Source: Candidatus Melainabacteria bacterium
Lineage (GTDB): Bacteria > Cyanobacteriota > Vampirovibrionia > Obscuribacterales > Obscuribacteraceae
Assembly: GCA_003175915.1 (NCBI GenBank)
Contig: PSRH01000017.1
Coordinates: 1-13,079, forward strand
Direction of reading: 5' to 3'
Length of the DNA stretch: 13,079 bases
The position numbers and the translations under genes were made by a program. Shown here piece by piece: positions 1 through 7,046 of the stretch. Within the stretch, counting starts at the first letter, position 1. Each line of letters starts with the position of its first letter. A model generated the notes under the pieces. That model ran no database searches, was not told the origin of the DNA, and was given only the letters and a program-made list of their open reading frames with translations.

Positions 1-72
<72 letters not shown>

Positions 73-157
73 CTATTGAGCGTTCTTTCGGGTCCTTGAA
101 TGGATTTCAGAGCAAAGCAAATGATTAGTTTATGCTCGCCCGTACGCCTTGAGAAAA

Positions 158-162
158 GGGAG
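158..162 (+). promoter_or_regulatory. ribosome binding site for the 86-residue gene
   Basis: GGGAG lies 8 bases before the TTG at 171. It supports that unusual start codon and the idea that this short ORF is translated. Confidence 0.5.
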
Positions 163-170
163 AACTCGCC

Positions 171-431
171 TTGATCACCAATCGCCCTCAGTGGCCCCAT
201 ACCGTCGACGACATAGTCAACTCTCTAGATGGTATATGGGGTTTGGTCGGAGCTGCCGGAGTAAACGGCAATCTCTTTCGACTAGAACGGAGCCTGCATC
301 AGCCCCTCGTCTACACGCTGACTGAATATAAAGGCAGCGATGAGAGTGAAGTCCTGAGTAAGCATGTTTATGAAGCGAATAAAAGGGATGAGGCTATTAA
401 AATATTCGCTCAGAAACTTGGTTTTAACTAA
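171..431 (+). CDS. small hypothetical protein, 86 residues
   Basis: I do not recognise a family. It starts with TTG, preceded by a GGGAG-type ribosome binding site at good spacing. The protein is soluble-looking and mixed in charge, with no signal peptide, membrane segment or cysteine. The N-terminal half (around HTVDDIVNSLDGIWGLVGAA, residues 10-29) looks like helix plus turn. The C-terminal part (about residues 60-86) is charged and probably helical. It stands between tRNA-Leu and the HerA-like ATPase, 129 bases from the latter, so co-transcription is possible but not shown. It is probably a real gene because of its start context and ordinary amino-acid composition. Function unknown. Confidence 0.6.
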   Translation: MITNRPQWPHTVDDIVNSLDGIWGLVGAAGVNGNLFRLERSLHQPLVYTLTEYKGSDESEVLSKHVYEANKRDEAIKIFAQKLGFN

Positions 432-560
432 ACTTCCTGAGCAGCGCTTGCCTCCTGGGGATTCCGCCTGCCAACTGTTTGCTTGATCGAATACCGGGGA
501 TGGGCTACCCTTACGCCCTGATCTAGCGTAATCCTTTCAGCAAGCTAAGGTTCAGCAAGA

Positions 561-2216
561 TTGTCCAGCAAAGATTCCGACTATTTAGGCATCATCACTC
601 AAGGCTCATTGTCGGCTGGTCTGGAGATGCGACTAGCTTCCTCTCATTCGGTGGAGGACCTGCGCGTCGGGCGCTTCGTTGTCGTCGAAGGCACCAGGAC
701 CCGCTTCTTCAGCATGCTTGTCGATGTCTCACTGGCGGCAGAGAATCCCGCTTTGCTTTCCAATCCACCTTTGGGAGATGCCTTTGCCCTCTCGGTTTTG
801 TCGGCTAGCTCGACTTACGGCATCGTCAAAGTGCAACCGATGCTGATGCTCGAGAAAGGCGAGGAAGCCCAGACTGAACTTCGGCCGGTTAAAACGATCC
901 CCAGTCACTTTTCTCGCGTCCATGAAGCTTCTCCTGCGGATTTCGCCCTCGTCTTCGGACAAGAGGACAAAACGGACCCTTACAATTTTTCGTTCAATAT
1001 CGGCCAGCCATTGAATATGGACACGGAAATTTGTGTCAACCTGGAGCGCTTCGTCGAGCGATCGAACGGTATCTTTGGTAAATCCGGAACGGGAAAATCA
1101 TTTCTCACCCGCATCTTTCTCTGCGGAATTATTAATCGTGACGTCGCCTCCGTCCTCGTTTTCGATATGCATAACGAGTACGGCTGGCAAGCCCTCTCGG
1201 AAAACAAGTCAGCACCGCGAGTGAAAGGATTGAAGCAATTATTCGGTTCGCAGGTGGCCGTATTCAGTCTCGATCAGGCATCCTCAAAGGCGCGCGGAGT
1301 CCCCGATGCACACGAGCTGTTCATTGGCTATAACCAGATTGAAATTGAGGACCTGGAGCTACTCAGATCGGAGCTGGCTTTAACGGAGGCGACACTGGAG
1401 AACGCCTACATCGTCAAGGAAAAGTTTGGACCTGATTGGATTGCCACTCTCTTGGATATGTCCGTGGAAGAGATCGAGGAATTCACGCTCAGCAATAAAG
1501 GACATCCCGTAGCAATAAAAACCTTGCAGCGTCGCCTCACTACGATTGTGCAAAAGATTTCCTATTTGCGGCCGCGCGTTACCCATAACTACATCGACGA
1601 AATTTTGAGATTCATCGAGGCAGGCAAGCACGTCGTTCTGGAGTTCGGCAAGCAGAATAACCTGCTTTCCTACATGCTCGCTACTAATATCATAACCAGA
1701 AGGATACACGCAGAATACGTCCGGCGCACAGAATTTCACATGGCCGATCCCGAGAAAACGGCCGCCCCGCGCAAGCTCACTATCGTCGTGGAAGAGGCAC
1801 ATAAATTTCTTTCGCCACAGGTTGCCCATCAAACTATATTTGGTGTCATCGCCCGGGAAATGCGCAAGTATTCCGTTACTCTTCTGGTGGTCGATCAACG
1901 ACCCAGTGGCATTGACCCTGAGATCTTGAGCCAGATTGGCACTCGCGTAACCGCTCTCTTGAATGACGAGAAAGACATTGACGCTGTATTCACGGGAGTG
2001 TCAGGCAGTCAAGCATTACGCACAGTGCTGGCGCAATTAGACCCGAAACAGCAAGCGCTCGTGCTTGGTTATGCCGTACCAATGCCGGTCGTGGTGCGGG
2101 TTCGTCCCTTCGATGCCGAGTTCTACAAGGCTATAGCCACAACCAACCAAAGCGCGAGCCAGCAAGAAAAAAAATTGAGCGCTTTAAGAGCCACTGAAGA
2201 AGTCTTTGGTAACTGA
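561..2216 (+). CDS. HerA-like hexameric ATPase (HAS-barrel plus DUF87)
   Basis: A 551-residue P-loop ATPase of the HerA/FtsK superfamily, probably a hexameric DNA translocase acting on DNA ends or recombination intermediates. Residues about 7-60 resemble the N-terminal HAS-barrel. The Walker A motif is GKSGTGKS (173-180). FDMHNEYGW (201-209) follows strand 2. Walker B is LTIVVEEAH (406-414), with the acidic pair E411/E412. The conserved DQRPSGID (445-452) and IGTRVTALLNDEKD (459-472) segments are typical of HerA. A helical insertion (about 250-350) sits between Walker A and B. From memory, the whole chain resembles an uncharacterised family conserved in cyanobacteria. The TTG start is the first available, because an in-frame TAA lies at 546-548; only a weak AGG is upstream. 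In archaea HerA works with the nuclease NurA, but no nuclease gene is next to this one. Its exact role is unknown. Confidence 0.9.
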   Translation: MSSKDSDYLGIITQGSLSAGLEMRLASSHSVEDLRVGRFVVVEGTRTRFFSMLVDVSLAAENPALLSNPPLGDAFALSVLSASSTYGIVKVQPMLMLEKGEEAQTELRPVKTIPSHFSRVHEASPADFALVFGQEDKTDPYNFSFNIGQPLNMDTEICVNLERFVERSNGIFGKSGTGKSFLTRIFLCGIINRDVASVLVFDMHNEYGWQALSENKSAPRVKGLKQLFGSQVAVFSLDQASSKARGVPDAHELFIGYNQIEIEDLELLRSELALTEATLENAYIVKEKFGPDWIATLLDMSVEEIEEFTLSNKGHPVAIKTLQRRLTTIVQKISYLRPRVTHNYIDEILRFIEAGKHVVLEFGKQNNLLSYMLATNIITRRIHAEYVRRTEFHMADPEKTAAPRKLTIVVEEAHKFLSPQVAHQTIFGVIAREMRKYSVTLLVVDQRPSGIDPEILSQIGTRVTALLNDEKDIDAVFTGVSGSQALRTVLAQLDPKQQALVLGYAVPMPVVVRVRPFDAEFYKAIATTNQSASQQEKKLSALRATEEVFGN

Positions 2217-2305
2217 TCGCTATACGGGCATATACTTGCCAATTGCGGGAAAACTAGGCTACTCTACCCTGGGGCTTACTATAAACTTGAAGACTGTAGC
2301 GCACA

Positions 2306-2881
2306 ATGCAGAGTCAACCTGATAAGGGCGAGCCAAACGAATCTCAATTCAATTTCGTGGAAGCACGCGAACCCAGCGAACTTATTATGTGCTTGATCCT
2401 TGCTGCAGCCTATCTTGGCTTAGCGAAGTACTGTTGGCCTCTGCTTATGCTTTCCAAGAATCTTAAGTTGCTGATAAACATTGAAGGTTTCTTGGTCACT
2501 ATTGCACTCCTTTCTATAGTGATCGGTCTTAGACCGTATTTGAGTCCATCGAGCTTACAGATCAGCAGCAAAGGAATAAAGTATCGGGGACCTCATTGGC
2601 CGCAGAGAAAGACGGTCAACTGGGATCAGGTTCTCAGACTCTACGTAAGTGAAGAATTAGTGATTGTTCTGTACAGGCCAGATCCGAACAGAAAAAAGAG
2701 TTGGTACCTGCTCATACCTTCTATATATCTAGCTGACCGCGACCAGATCGGGCCGGCAATCAGGAAGCTTTGCCCAATTGAGCCAATCGTTATGACTAGT
2801 CCGGCTCTGGTTTCCCGAATCACCTTCGCCCTGGTCTTCCTTTTGCTCGTGATTTGGCTTCTCGAGATGCTCATCACTTAG
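2306..2881 (+). CDS. membrane protein with probable bacterial PH-like domain
   Basis: A 191-residue protein of unknown function. A polar N-terminus (1-22) is followed by hydrophobic segments at about 26-50 and 56-76, a soluble domain (about 80-158) and a C-terminal membrane segment (about 168-190). The soluble part has alternating beta-type stretches, with a pattern resembling membrane-anchored bacterial PH-like (YcxB/PH-type) domains: LQISSKGIKYRG (84-95), a VNWDQVLRLYV turn (104-114) and LVIVLYRPD (118-126), then a final helix. This assignment is by pattern only. ATG at 2306 has no clear ribosome binding site; a TATAAA-like box at 2280-2285 could be a -10 element. The stop codon is followed within 6 bases by a hairpin shared with the convergent cytochrome gene. 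Confidence 0.75.
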   Translation: MQSQPDKGEPNESQFNFVEAREPSELIMCLILAAAYLGLAKYCWPLLMLSKNLKLLINIEGFLVTIALLSIVIGLRPYLSPSSLQISSKGIKYRGPHWPQRKTVNWDQVLRLYVSEELVIVLYRPDPNRKKSWYLLIPSIYLADRDQIGPAIRKLCPIEPIVMTSPALVSRITFALVFLLLVIWLLEMLIT

Positions 2882-2886
2882 CACTA

Positions 2887-2924
2887 CCGCTACAACAGAT
2901 TATTTGGTTGTAGCGGCTTTGTTG
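2887..2924 (+). terminator. hairpin between convergent genes, probable terminator
   Basis: CCGCTACAAC (2887-2896) pairs perfectly with GTTGTAGCGG (2907-2916) around a 10-base loop. On the + strand it is followed by the T-rich CTTTGTTGTCTT, so it best serves the PH-like membrane protein gene that stops at 2881. Its right arm overlaps the last codons of the cytochrome gene. On the minus strand no T tract follows, so termination of that gene is less certain. Confidence 0.6.
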
Positions 2925-3313
2925 TCTTCTTCCAGACTTCTCAGGTAGGCGAGAAGATTGTCCATCTCGATGTCGTTGATTTCTGCTTTGGGCTGGCCTG
3001 GCATGATTCCTTTGCCAGTGCGGATTAGCTTTATTAGGACGTCTTCGTCCGGATAACTCTCTGACAGGTTTTCCAGGGTAGGACCGAGTCCGGCTTTTCC
3101 TTGGGGATGGCAGGTGTTGCAACTGCGCACAAAAATCTGCTCTCCGCTCAAATTCGTCGACTTTGAGGCTTCGCGCCTATGCTGGGCTTCCTTCGTCTCT
3201 TCAATCCGCTTCATCTCTTCAGACATGGAGCAAGCGCTTACTGACAAAAGTGACAACAGAAGGATGCAATTTCTCAACCTCTTACCCTTCAGTTTCAACT
3301 GCTCGATTTTCAT
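2900..3313 (-). CDS. class I cytochrome c, lipoprotein
   Basis: A 137-residue electron-transfer protein, predicted to be anchored by lipid outside the cytoplasmic membrane. The N-terminus has basic residues, a hydrophobic core (about 16-27) and a lipobox VSAC with the lipidated Cys28. A charged linker (about 30-55) precedes the haem domain. CNTCH (65-69) binds haem covalently with His69 as an axial ligand, and Met104 in the GIMPGQP stretch is the likely second ligand. C-terminal helices NLLAYLRSL (119-127) match the usual closing helix of cytochrome c. Its partner oxidase or reductase is not in the window, so the donor and acceptor are unknown. It is transcribed alone, divergently from murA and convergently with the PH-like membrane protein. 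Confidence 0.9.
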   Translation of the reverse strand: MKIEQLKLKGKRLRNCILLLSLLSVSACSMSEEMKRIEETKEAQHRREASKSTNLSGEQIFVRSCNTCHPQGKAGLGPTLENLSESYPDEDVLIKLIRTGKGIMPGQPKAEINDIEMDNLLAYLRSLEEDNKAATTK

Positions 3314-3327
3314 AACGCTTTGGCCCC

Positions 3328-3346
3328 TATATAGACCGACATTTTA
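3328..3346 (-). promoter_or_regulatory. candidate promoter elements of the cytochrome c gene
   Basis: On the minus strand TAAAAT (3341-3346) and TATATA (3328-3333) lie 28 and 15 bases before the cytochrome start codon. TAAAAT has a weak TTCGAA-like -35 hexamer 17 bases further upstream. Either could be the -10 box. This is pattern matching only. Confidence 0.3.
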
Positions 3347-3419
3347 CGCTCGCTTAACATCGCTTCGAAGCCCTGGGCTCGATATTACCCAATGGGCCAG
3401 GGAATTGAAAGTGGTGGCA

Positions 3420-3448
3420 TTGTACATGCTTTTGTTCCCTCGTAAAAC
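3420..3448 (+). promoter_or_regulatory. candidate promoter upstream of murA
   Basis: TTGTAC (3420-3425), a 17-base spacer, and TAAAAC (3443-3448) make a weak sigma-70-like promoter facing murA. It would give a leader of about 230 bases that contains the 49-codon open frame. Matches are partial (3/6 and 4/6). Confidence 0.22.
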
Positions 3449-3506
3449 CTTTGTGAGAGAGGCACTTCTTTAACACTCCTCTTACTTTGGGGTTGTAGAG
3501 TTATTA

Positions 3507-3656
3507 GTGGCAGCTAAGGCTCTCTCGCCCAAGCATCGCAAGGCGAAACCCATTAGTCTGATCACGGATCTCGTCCTCATGGCTGTCGCAAGCCCGTCCT
3601 CTTATCCTCTCTATTGTGCGCTCAAGGAGCTGCGCATGAATGAGACAAACCGATAA
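3507..3656 (+). CDS. possible 49-residue ORF ahead of murA
   Basis: A GTG-started open frame of 49 codons ends 31 bases before murA. The product would have a basic N-terminus (KHRKAK at residues 9-14), a short hydrophobic patch (SLITDLVLMAVA, 17-28) and a charged end. The ribosome binding site is poor (GTAGAG). It might be a small protein or leader peptide, or chance: the frame has only one good start and I know no relatives. It is listed because it occupies an otherwise unexplained spacer. Confidence 0.22.
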   Translation: MAAKALSPKHRKAKPISLITDLVLMAVASPSSYPLYCALKELRMNETNR

Positions 3657-3687
3657 CCGAGCTCCCTAGAACCACCAATCAACAACA

Positions 3688-5004
3688 ATGACGGCAAGAA
3701 TTTCAGGCATAGACCACTCCGCCAAGTCCACGCATGCTGAGTCCGAGGAGCGCATCATCATTCGGGGCGGTAAAGCTCTGAATGGCACAGTGAGAGTGGC
3801 CGGAGCCAAGAACTCCGCTTTGAAAATGATGGCTGCAGCCCTTTTGGCTGAAGACGTCTCGATCATTCGCAACGTGCCTGATTTGACCGACGTCCATATG
3901 ATGGCCAGCGTCATTCGCCATCTGGGAGCGAAGGTAACAATTACCAGGAACGAAGTGATTATCGACGCTCGCCATCTCACTGATTTTGAGGCGCCCTACG
4001 AGCTAGTCAGCCAATTTCGCGCTTCTTTTGTAGTGCTTGGACCGCTTTTGGCGCGCTGCAAACAAGCAAAAGTTTCCTTGCCCGGCGGTTGTGCCATCGG
4101 CGAGCGGCGCATCGACCTGCATGAGCGCGGGCTGAAGCAACTGGGGGCGGAAGTGGGTATCGATCATGGCTATGTGCACGCCACCGCTGAAAAACTGATC
4201 GGGACGCGCATCTACCTGGACAGACCTTCCAACGGGGCCACTGAAAATATCATGCTCGCCGCCACCCTGGCCGAAGGACAAACCATCATTGAAAACGCCG
4301 CCCAGGACCCGGAAATTGTCAACCTGGCTGATTTCGTCAATTCGCTGGGTGGTCAAGTCTCGGGAGCAGGCACCTATCAAATCGTGATCAACGGTGTCAA
4401 CCAAAAAGACTTGCACGGCGGGTTCATTGATACCATCCCTGACCGCCTGGAGGCGGGTACCTTTATGCTTGCCGCCCTGGGTACCGGCGGAGATTTGACT
4501 ATTGAAGGCGTTAACCCCGACCACCTTACCGCCGTGATGAGCAAGATGGCGGAAATGGGTGCGGACATTTCTGTTCCTGCCCCAGACACGCTGAGAGTGC
4601 GCGCTCTTACTCAGGTGCGGGCCACGGACATAACGACCGTGCCATATCCTGGTTTCCCGACCGACCTCCAGGCGCCAATCATGTCTGTGTTGGCTGCCGC
4701 CGACGGTACGTCAATAGTCACCGAGACGATTTACGAAAACCGCTTCATGCAAGTGGCAGAACTACGCAGAATGGGCGCAGAAATTGCCCTGACCGGCAAT
4801 TCGGCCGCCGTGGTTAAGGGAGTGCCCAAATTAATGGGTGCCGAAGTGAAGTCGAGCGACCTGCGTGCAGCTGCAGCTCTCGTGATTGCTGGATTGACTG
4901 CCGATGGCGTCACCGAAGTAACCGGATTGAGCCATCTCGACCGTGGTTATGACCGCCTCGAAGAAAAGTTGCAAGCCGTAGGCGCCGATATCTACCGTCG
5001 TTAG
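3688..5004 (+). CDS. murA: UDP-N-acetylglucosamine 1-carboxyvinyltransferase
   Basis: MurA transfers enolpyruvate from phosphoenolpyruvate to UDP-GlcNAc, the first committed step of peptidoglycan synthesis in the cytoplasm. The protein has 438 residues, about 20 more than usual. The canonical start (IIIRGG, 23-28) is preceded by a polar extension. ATG 3688 is the only possible start, since an in-frame TAG lies at 3667-3669 and no ATG, GTG or TTG occurs in the extension. The substrate-binding pair is K41-N42. The catalytic loop LPGGCAIGERRIDLH (131-145) carries Cys135, the residue alkylated by fosfomycin, so the enzyme should be of the sensitive type. YPGFPTDLQA (320-329) contains the conserved catalytic aspartate (D326), and LDRGYDRLEEKL (417-428) is the usual C-terminal motif. 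No Shine-Dalgarno sequence is visible. Confidence 0.97.
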   Translation: MTARISGIDHSAKSTHAESEERIIIRGGKALNGTVRVAGAKNSALKMMAAALLAEDVSIIRNVPDLTDVHMMASVIRHLGAKVTITRNEVIIDARHLTDFEAPYELVSQFRASFVVLGPLLARCKQAKVSLPGGCAIGERRIDLHERGLKQLGAEVGIDHGYVHATAEKLIGTRIYLDRPSNGATENIMLAATLAEGQTIIENAAQDPEIVNLADFVNSLGGQVSGAGTYQIVINGVNQKDLHGGFIDTIPDRLEAGTFMLAALGTGGDLTIEGVNPDHLTAVMSKMAEMGADISVPAPDTLRVRALTQVRATDITTVPYPGFPTDLQAPIMSVLAAADGTSIVTETIYENRFMQVAELRRMGAEIALTGNSAAVVKGVPKLMGAEVKSSDLRAAAALVIAGLTADGVTEVTGLSHLDRGYDRLEEKLQAVGADIYRR

Positions 5005-5144
5005 ATTACGCTGTGTTGCCTTGAGCACATCTTGCTGAGGTCTGCATTTGCTGCGGCATCGCACCGTTTGCCGGTTCTGGCCCGCTTGGATCCGCCCGCT
5101 CAGTGGGTTATCATTCCTGACATTCTCAAGATCCAATGGGCAGC

Positions 5145-5150
5145 AAGGAA
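5145..5150 (+). promoter_or_regulatory. ribosome binding site that fixes the lysC start
   Basis: AAGGAA lies 6 bases before the ATG at 5157. The in-frame ATG at 5136 has no comparable site, and starting there would add seven residues before the canonical aspartokinase N-terminus. This favours 5157. Confidence 0.65.
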
Positions 5151-5156
5151 AGCACC

Positions 5157-6527
5157 ATGCTAGTGATGAAGTTTGGCGGTACATCCGTCGGCTCGGCAAG
5201 CCGATTTCAACAAGTATTGAAGCTCGTTCAAACCAATTGGCAGTCCGGCAATAAACCAGTCGTGGTTTTATCCGCCGTGGCCGGGGTAACCAACGGCTTG
5301 ATCGAATGCGGCCAACTCTCCGTCAAAAGGAATTTGCCCGCAGCGCTTGAGCAACTGGCGAAGCTGAAAGAGAAACACCTGGAGATCATCAAAGATCTCT
5401 TTTCAACCCCGCAACCGCCAGCCCTGCTTGCTGAAGTTGATGCGGCCTTTGGCCAAATCGATATCTTGCTACGCGGCATCTCCTACCTCGGCGAATTATC
5501 GAAAAGATCAGTGGATGCTGTGTCCGGTTTCGGTGAATTGCTTTCTTCGCGAATTTTTGCAGCCTATGCAAACCTGAACGGGCTGCCGACCGAATGGATG
5601 GATGCACGGCAATTTCTAATTACTGACGAGACATTTGGCCGCGCCAACCCTGATTGGGCGGAGATTATTCCTAAGACAAAAGCATCGCTCAATCCGATCC
5701 TGGAGAAAAACCGATGCGTCGTCACCCAGGGCTTCATCGGTAGCACCGCCGACGGTGTGTCAACAACGCTTGGACGCGGTGGCTCAGACTTCAGCGCTTC
5801 GATCATAGGCGTGGCGCTACATGCTTCGGAAATTCAAATCTGGACAGATGTTGACGGAATGATGACTGCCGATCCGCGCCTTGTTCCGGATGCAACCGTA
5901 CTCGATCAAGTATCCTTCCAGGAGGCTTCCGAACTTGCCTATTTTGGAGCCAAGGTGCTGCATCCATTGACGATTAAACCTGCCGTTGAAAAAAGCATTC
6001 CGGTGAGGATTTTGAACACTACGAAGCCTGATCGAAAGGGCACTCTGATCACGGAATCACCTGCGAAAAACGACGCGACAATATGCTCAATCGCTTCCAA
6101 GAAGGGTTTAACAGCGGTGTTCATTCACTCACCCAGAATGCTCATGGCGCATGGCTTTCTCGCTAAAGTCTTCGACATCTTTGCTCGTTACGAGACATCG
6201 ATTGATCTAATTGCAACATCAGAAGTATCTGTCTCTCTCACTATCGATCGCACCGACGAGCTAGACAGAATCAAAGATGCCCTTTCGGAACTGGGCGATG
6301 TGAACATTATGCACCGAGTCGCGATCGTGACCGTGGTAGGAAGGCAGTTTCGCCAGCAAAGCGGCATAGCCGGTCAAATCTTTTCTGCTTTAAGCAAGAT
6401 AAATATCATCATGATTTCCGGCGGCGCTTCCGACATCAATGTCAGTTGCGTGGTCAATGAAGAAGACGCGGATAAAGCCATCAAACAACTTCACCACGAA
6501 TTTTTTCCGGCTGTAATTACGGCATAG
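5157..6527 (+). CDS. lysC: aspartate kinase, E. coli LysC-like (two ACT domains)
   Basis: Aspartate kinase phosphorylates L-aspartate, the entry step to diaminopimelate/lysine, threonine, methionine and isoleucine. From ATG 5157 it has 456 residues, close to the E. coli LysC length. The kinase domain opens with MKFGGTSVG (4-12) and contains SAVAGVTN (39-46), the nucleotide-binding TLGRGGSDFSA (204-214), WTDVDGMMTADPR (229-241) and the FQEASELAYFGAKVLHP stretch (254-270). Two ACT domains follow: about 315-385, with MLMAHGFLAKVF and TSEVSVSLT, and 386-456, with IAGQIFSAL and IMISGGASDINVSCVV. The ACT plan suggests feedback inhibition by lysine, which is inferred. It follows murA by 152 bases and precedes an unknown gene by 31 bases. 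Confidence 0.95.
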   Translation: MLVMKFGGTSVGSASRFQQVLKLVQTNWQSGNKPVVVLSAVAGVTNGLIECGQLSVKRNLPAALEQLAKLKEKHLEIIKDLFSTPQPPALLAEVDAAFGQIDILLRGISYLGELSKRSVDAVSGFGELLSSRIFAAYANLNGLPTEWMDARQFLITDETFGRANPDWAEIIPKTKASLNPILEKNRCVVTQGFIGSTADGVSTTLGRGGSDFSASIIGVALHASEIQIWTDVDGMMTADPRLVPDATVLDQVSFQEASELAYFGAKVLHPLTIKPAVEKSIPVRILNTTKPDRKGTLITESPAKNDATICSIASKKGLTAVFIHSPRMLMAHGFLAKVFDIFARYETSIDLIATSEVSVSLTIDRTDELDRIKDALSELGDVNIMHRVAIVTVVGRQFRQQSGIAGQIFSALSKINIIMISGGASDINVSCVVNEEDADKAIKQLHHEFFPAVITA

Positions 6528-6546
6528 ATCGAAGGGTTAGGCCACG

Positions 6547-6552
6547 AGGTGA
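6547..6552 (+). promoter_or_regulatory. ribosome binding site choosing the second GTG of the 157-residue gene
   Basis: AGGTGA is 3 bases from the GTG at 6556 but 6 bases from the adjacent GTG at 6559. The latter spacing is the better one, so translation probably begins at 6559. Confidence 0.5.
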
Positions 6553-6558
6553 TTAGTG

Positions 6559-7032
6559 GTGATCGACAAGTTTCGTCAGATGATCACACAAGCATTGAAT
6601 CACCTCTCAAGCTTATTCAACCTCAAAGAGGCATCGGAAGACGATGCTGATTCTGAAGACGCCAGTCAGAAAGAGTCGAAGCCTGTCTGGTGTCTGATCG
6701 CCAATGTTGTAGAGGAACGCAAATTTGGTGAGGGTGGTGAGGAAGTCAGAAGAGGCTTAAAGCAGTTGCAACCTGGCGCAAAAGTCCATTGCTTTCCGCT
6801 TATGTGGGGTGACGGCTATGACAACGTGCAGGTAGTGGCCAGGCACCGCAAATCCCACCGGTACATGACCATAATCGTTCCTTCAAGGCATTTGACGAAT
6901 TGGCGCGTGCGCCTGATTTATTCTCCAGAGGTAATTGGCAGACTGGAAGGGCGCTGGGACGGTTCTGAGAAATCAAAGAAGGAAGCTGAAAACTTAAGGG
7001 ACTGGATGAACCAGCGACAAAGCAAACTTTGA
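6559..7032 (+). CDS. hypothetical protein, 157 residues, behind lysC
   Basis: Function unknown. Residues 1-22 look like an amphipathic helix, and 24-41 form an acidic, polar linker. The main domain (42 to about 150) starts with PVWCLIANVVEE, continues through a charged GEGGEEVRRGLKQL segment and a FPLMWGDGYDN stretch (79-89), then VPSRHLTNWRVRLIYSPEVI and a charged end. The WCLIANVVEE and GDGY stretches look like conserved blocks of a small soluble domain that I have seen only in unnamed proteins. No signal peptide or membrane segment is seen. It lies 31 bases after lysC on the same strand, so the two are probably co-transcribed, but nothing ties it to amino-acid synthesis. It ends 14 bases from the convergent comM stop. 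Confidence 0.75.
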   Translation: MIDKFRQMITQALNHLSSLFNLKEASEDDADSEDASQKESKPVWCLIANVVEERKFGEGGEEVRRGLKQLQPGAKVHCFPLMWGDGYDNVQVVARHRKSHRYMTIIVPSRHLTNWRVRLIYSPEVIGRLEGRWDGSEKSKKEAENLRDWMNQRQSKL

Positions 7033-7046
7033 ACTAACGGTTGCGA

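Larger units (their letters stand above)
3314..3687. other. divergent intergenic region between cytochrome c gene and murA
   Basis: These 374 bases separate two divergent genes. They hold candidate promoter boxes for both directions and one short open frame (3507-3656). The + strand open frame that runs from 3114 into this region to 3473 is antisense to the cytochrome gene and is not called. I see no RNA gene, strong hairpin or repeat here. Confidence 0.5.

Noticed and set aside
1380..1898. 172-codon antisense frame inside the HerA-like gene
   Set aside because: The + strand frame has clear Walker and HerA motifs; the antisense frame shows none.
561..2881. HerA-based antiphage system (HerA with Sir2, DUF4297 or a nuclease)
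   Set aside because: None of the adjacent proteins shows nuclease, Sir2 or other effector motifs; the ATPase resembles a conserved core family instead.
3114..3473. 119-codon open frame on the + strand
   Set aside because: It is antisense to the well-supported cytochrome c gene for most of its length and has no protein-like features.
4003..4524. 173-codon minus-strand frame inside murA
   Set aside because: Shadow of the murA reading frame, which carries all catalytic residues.
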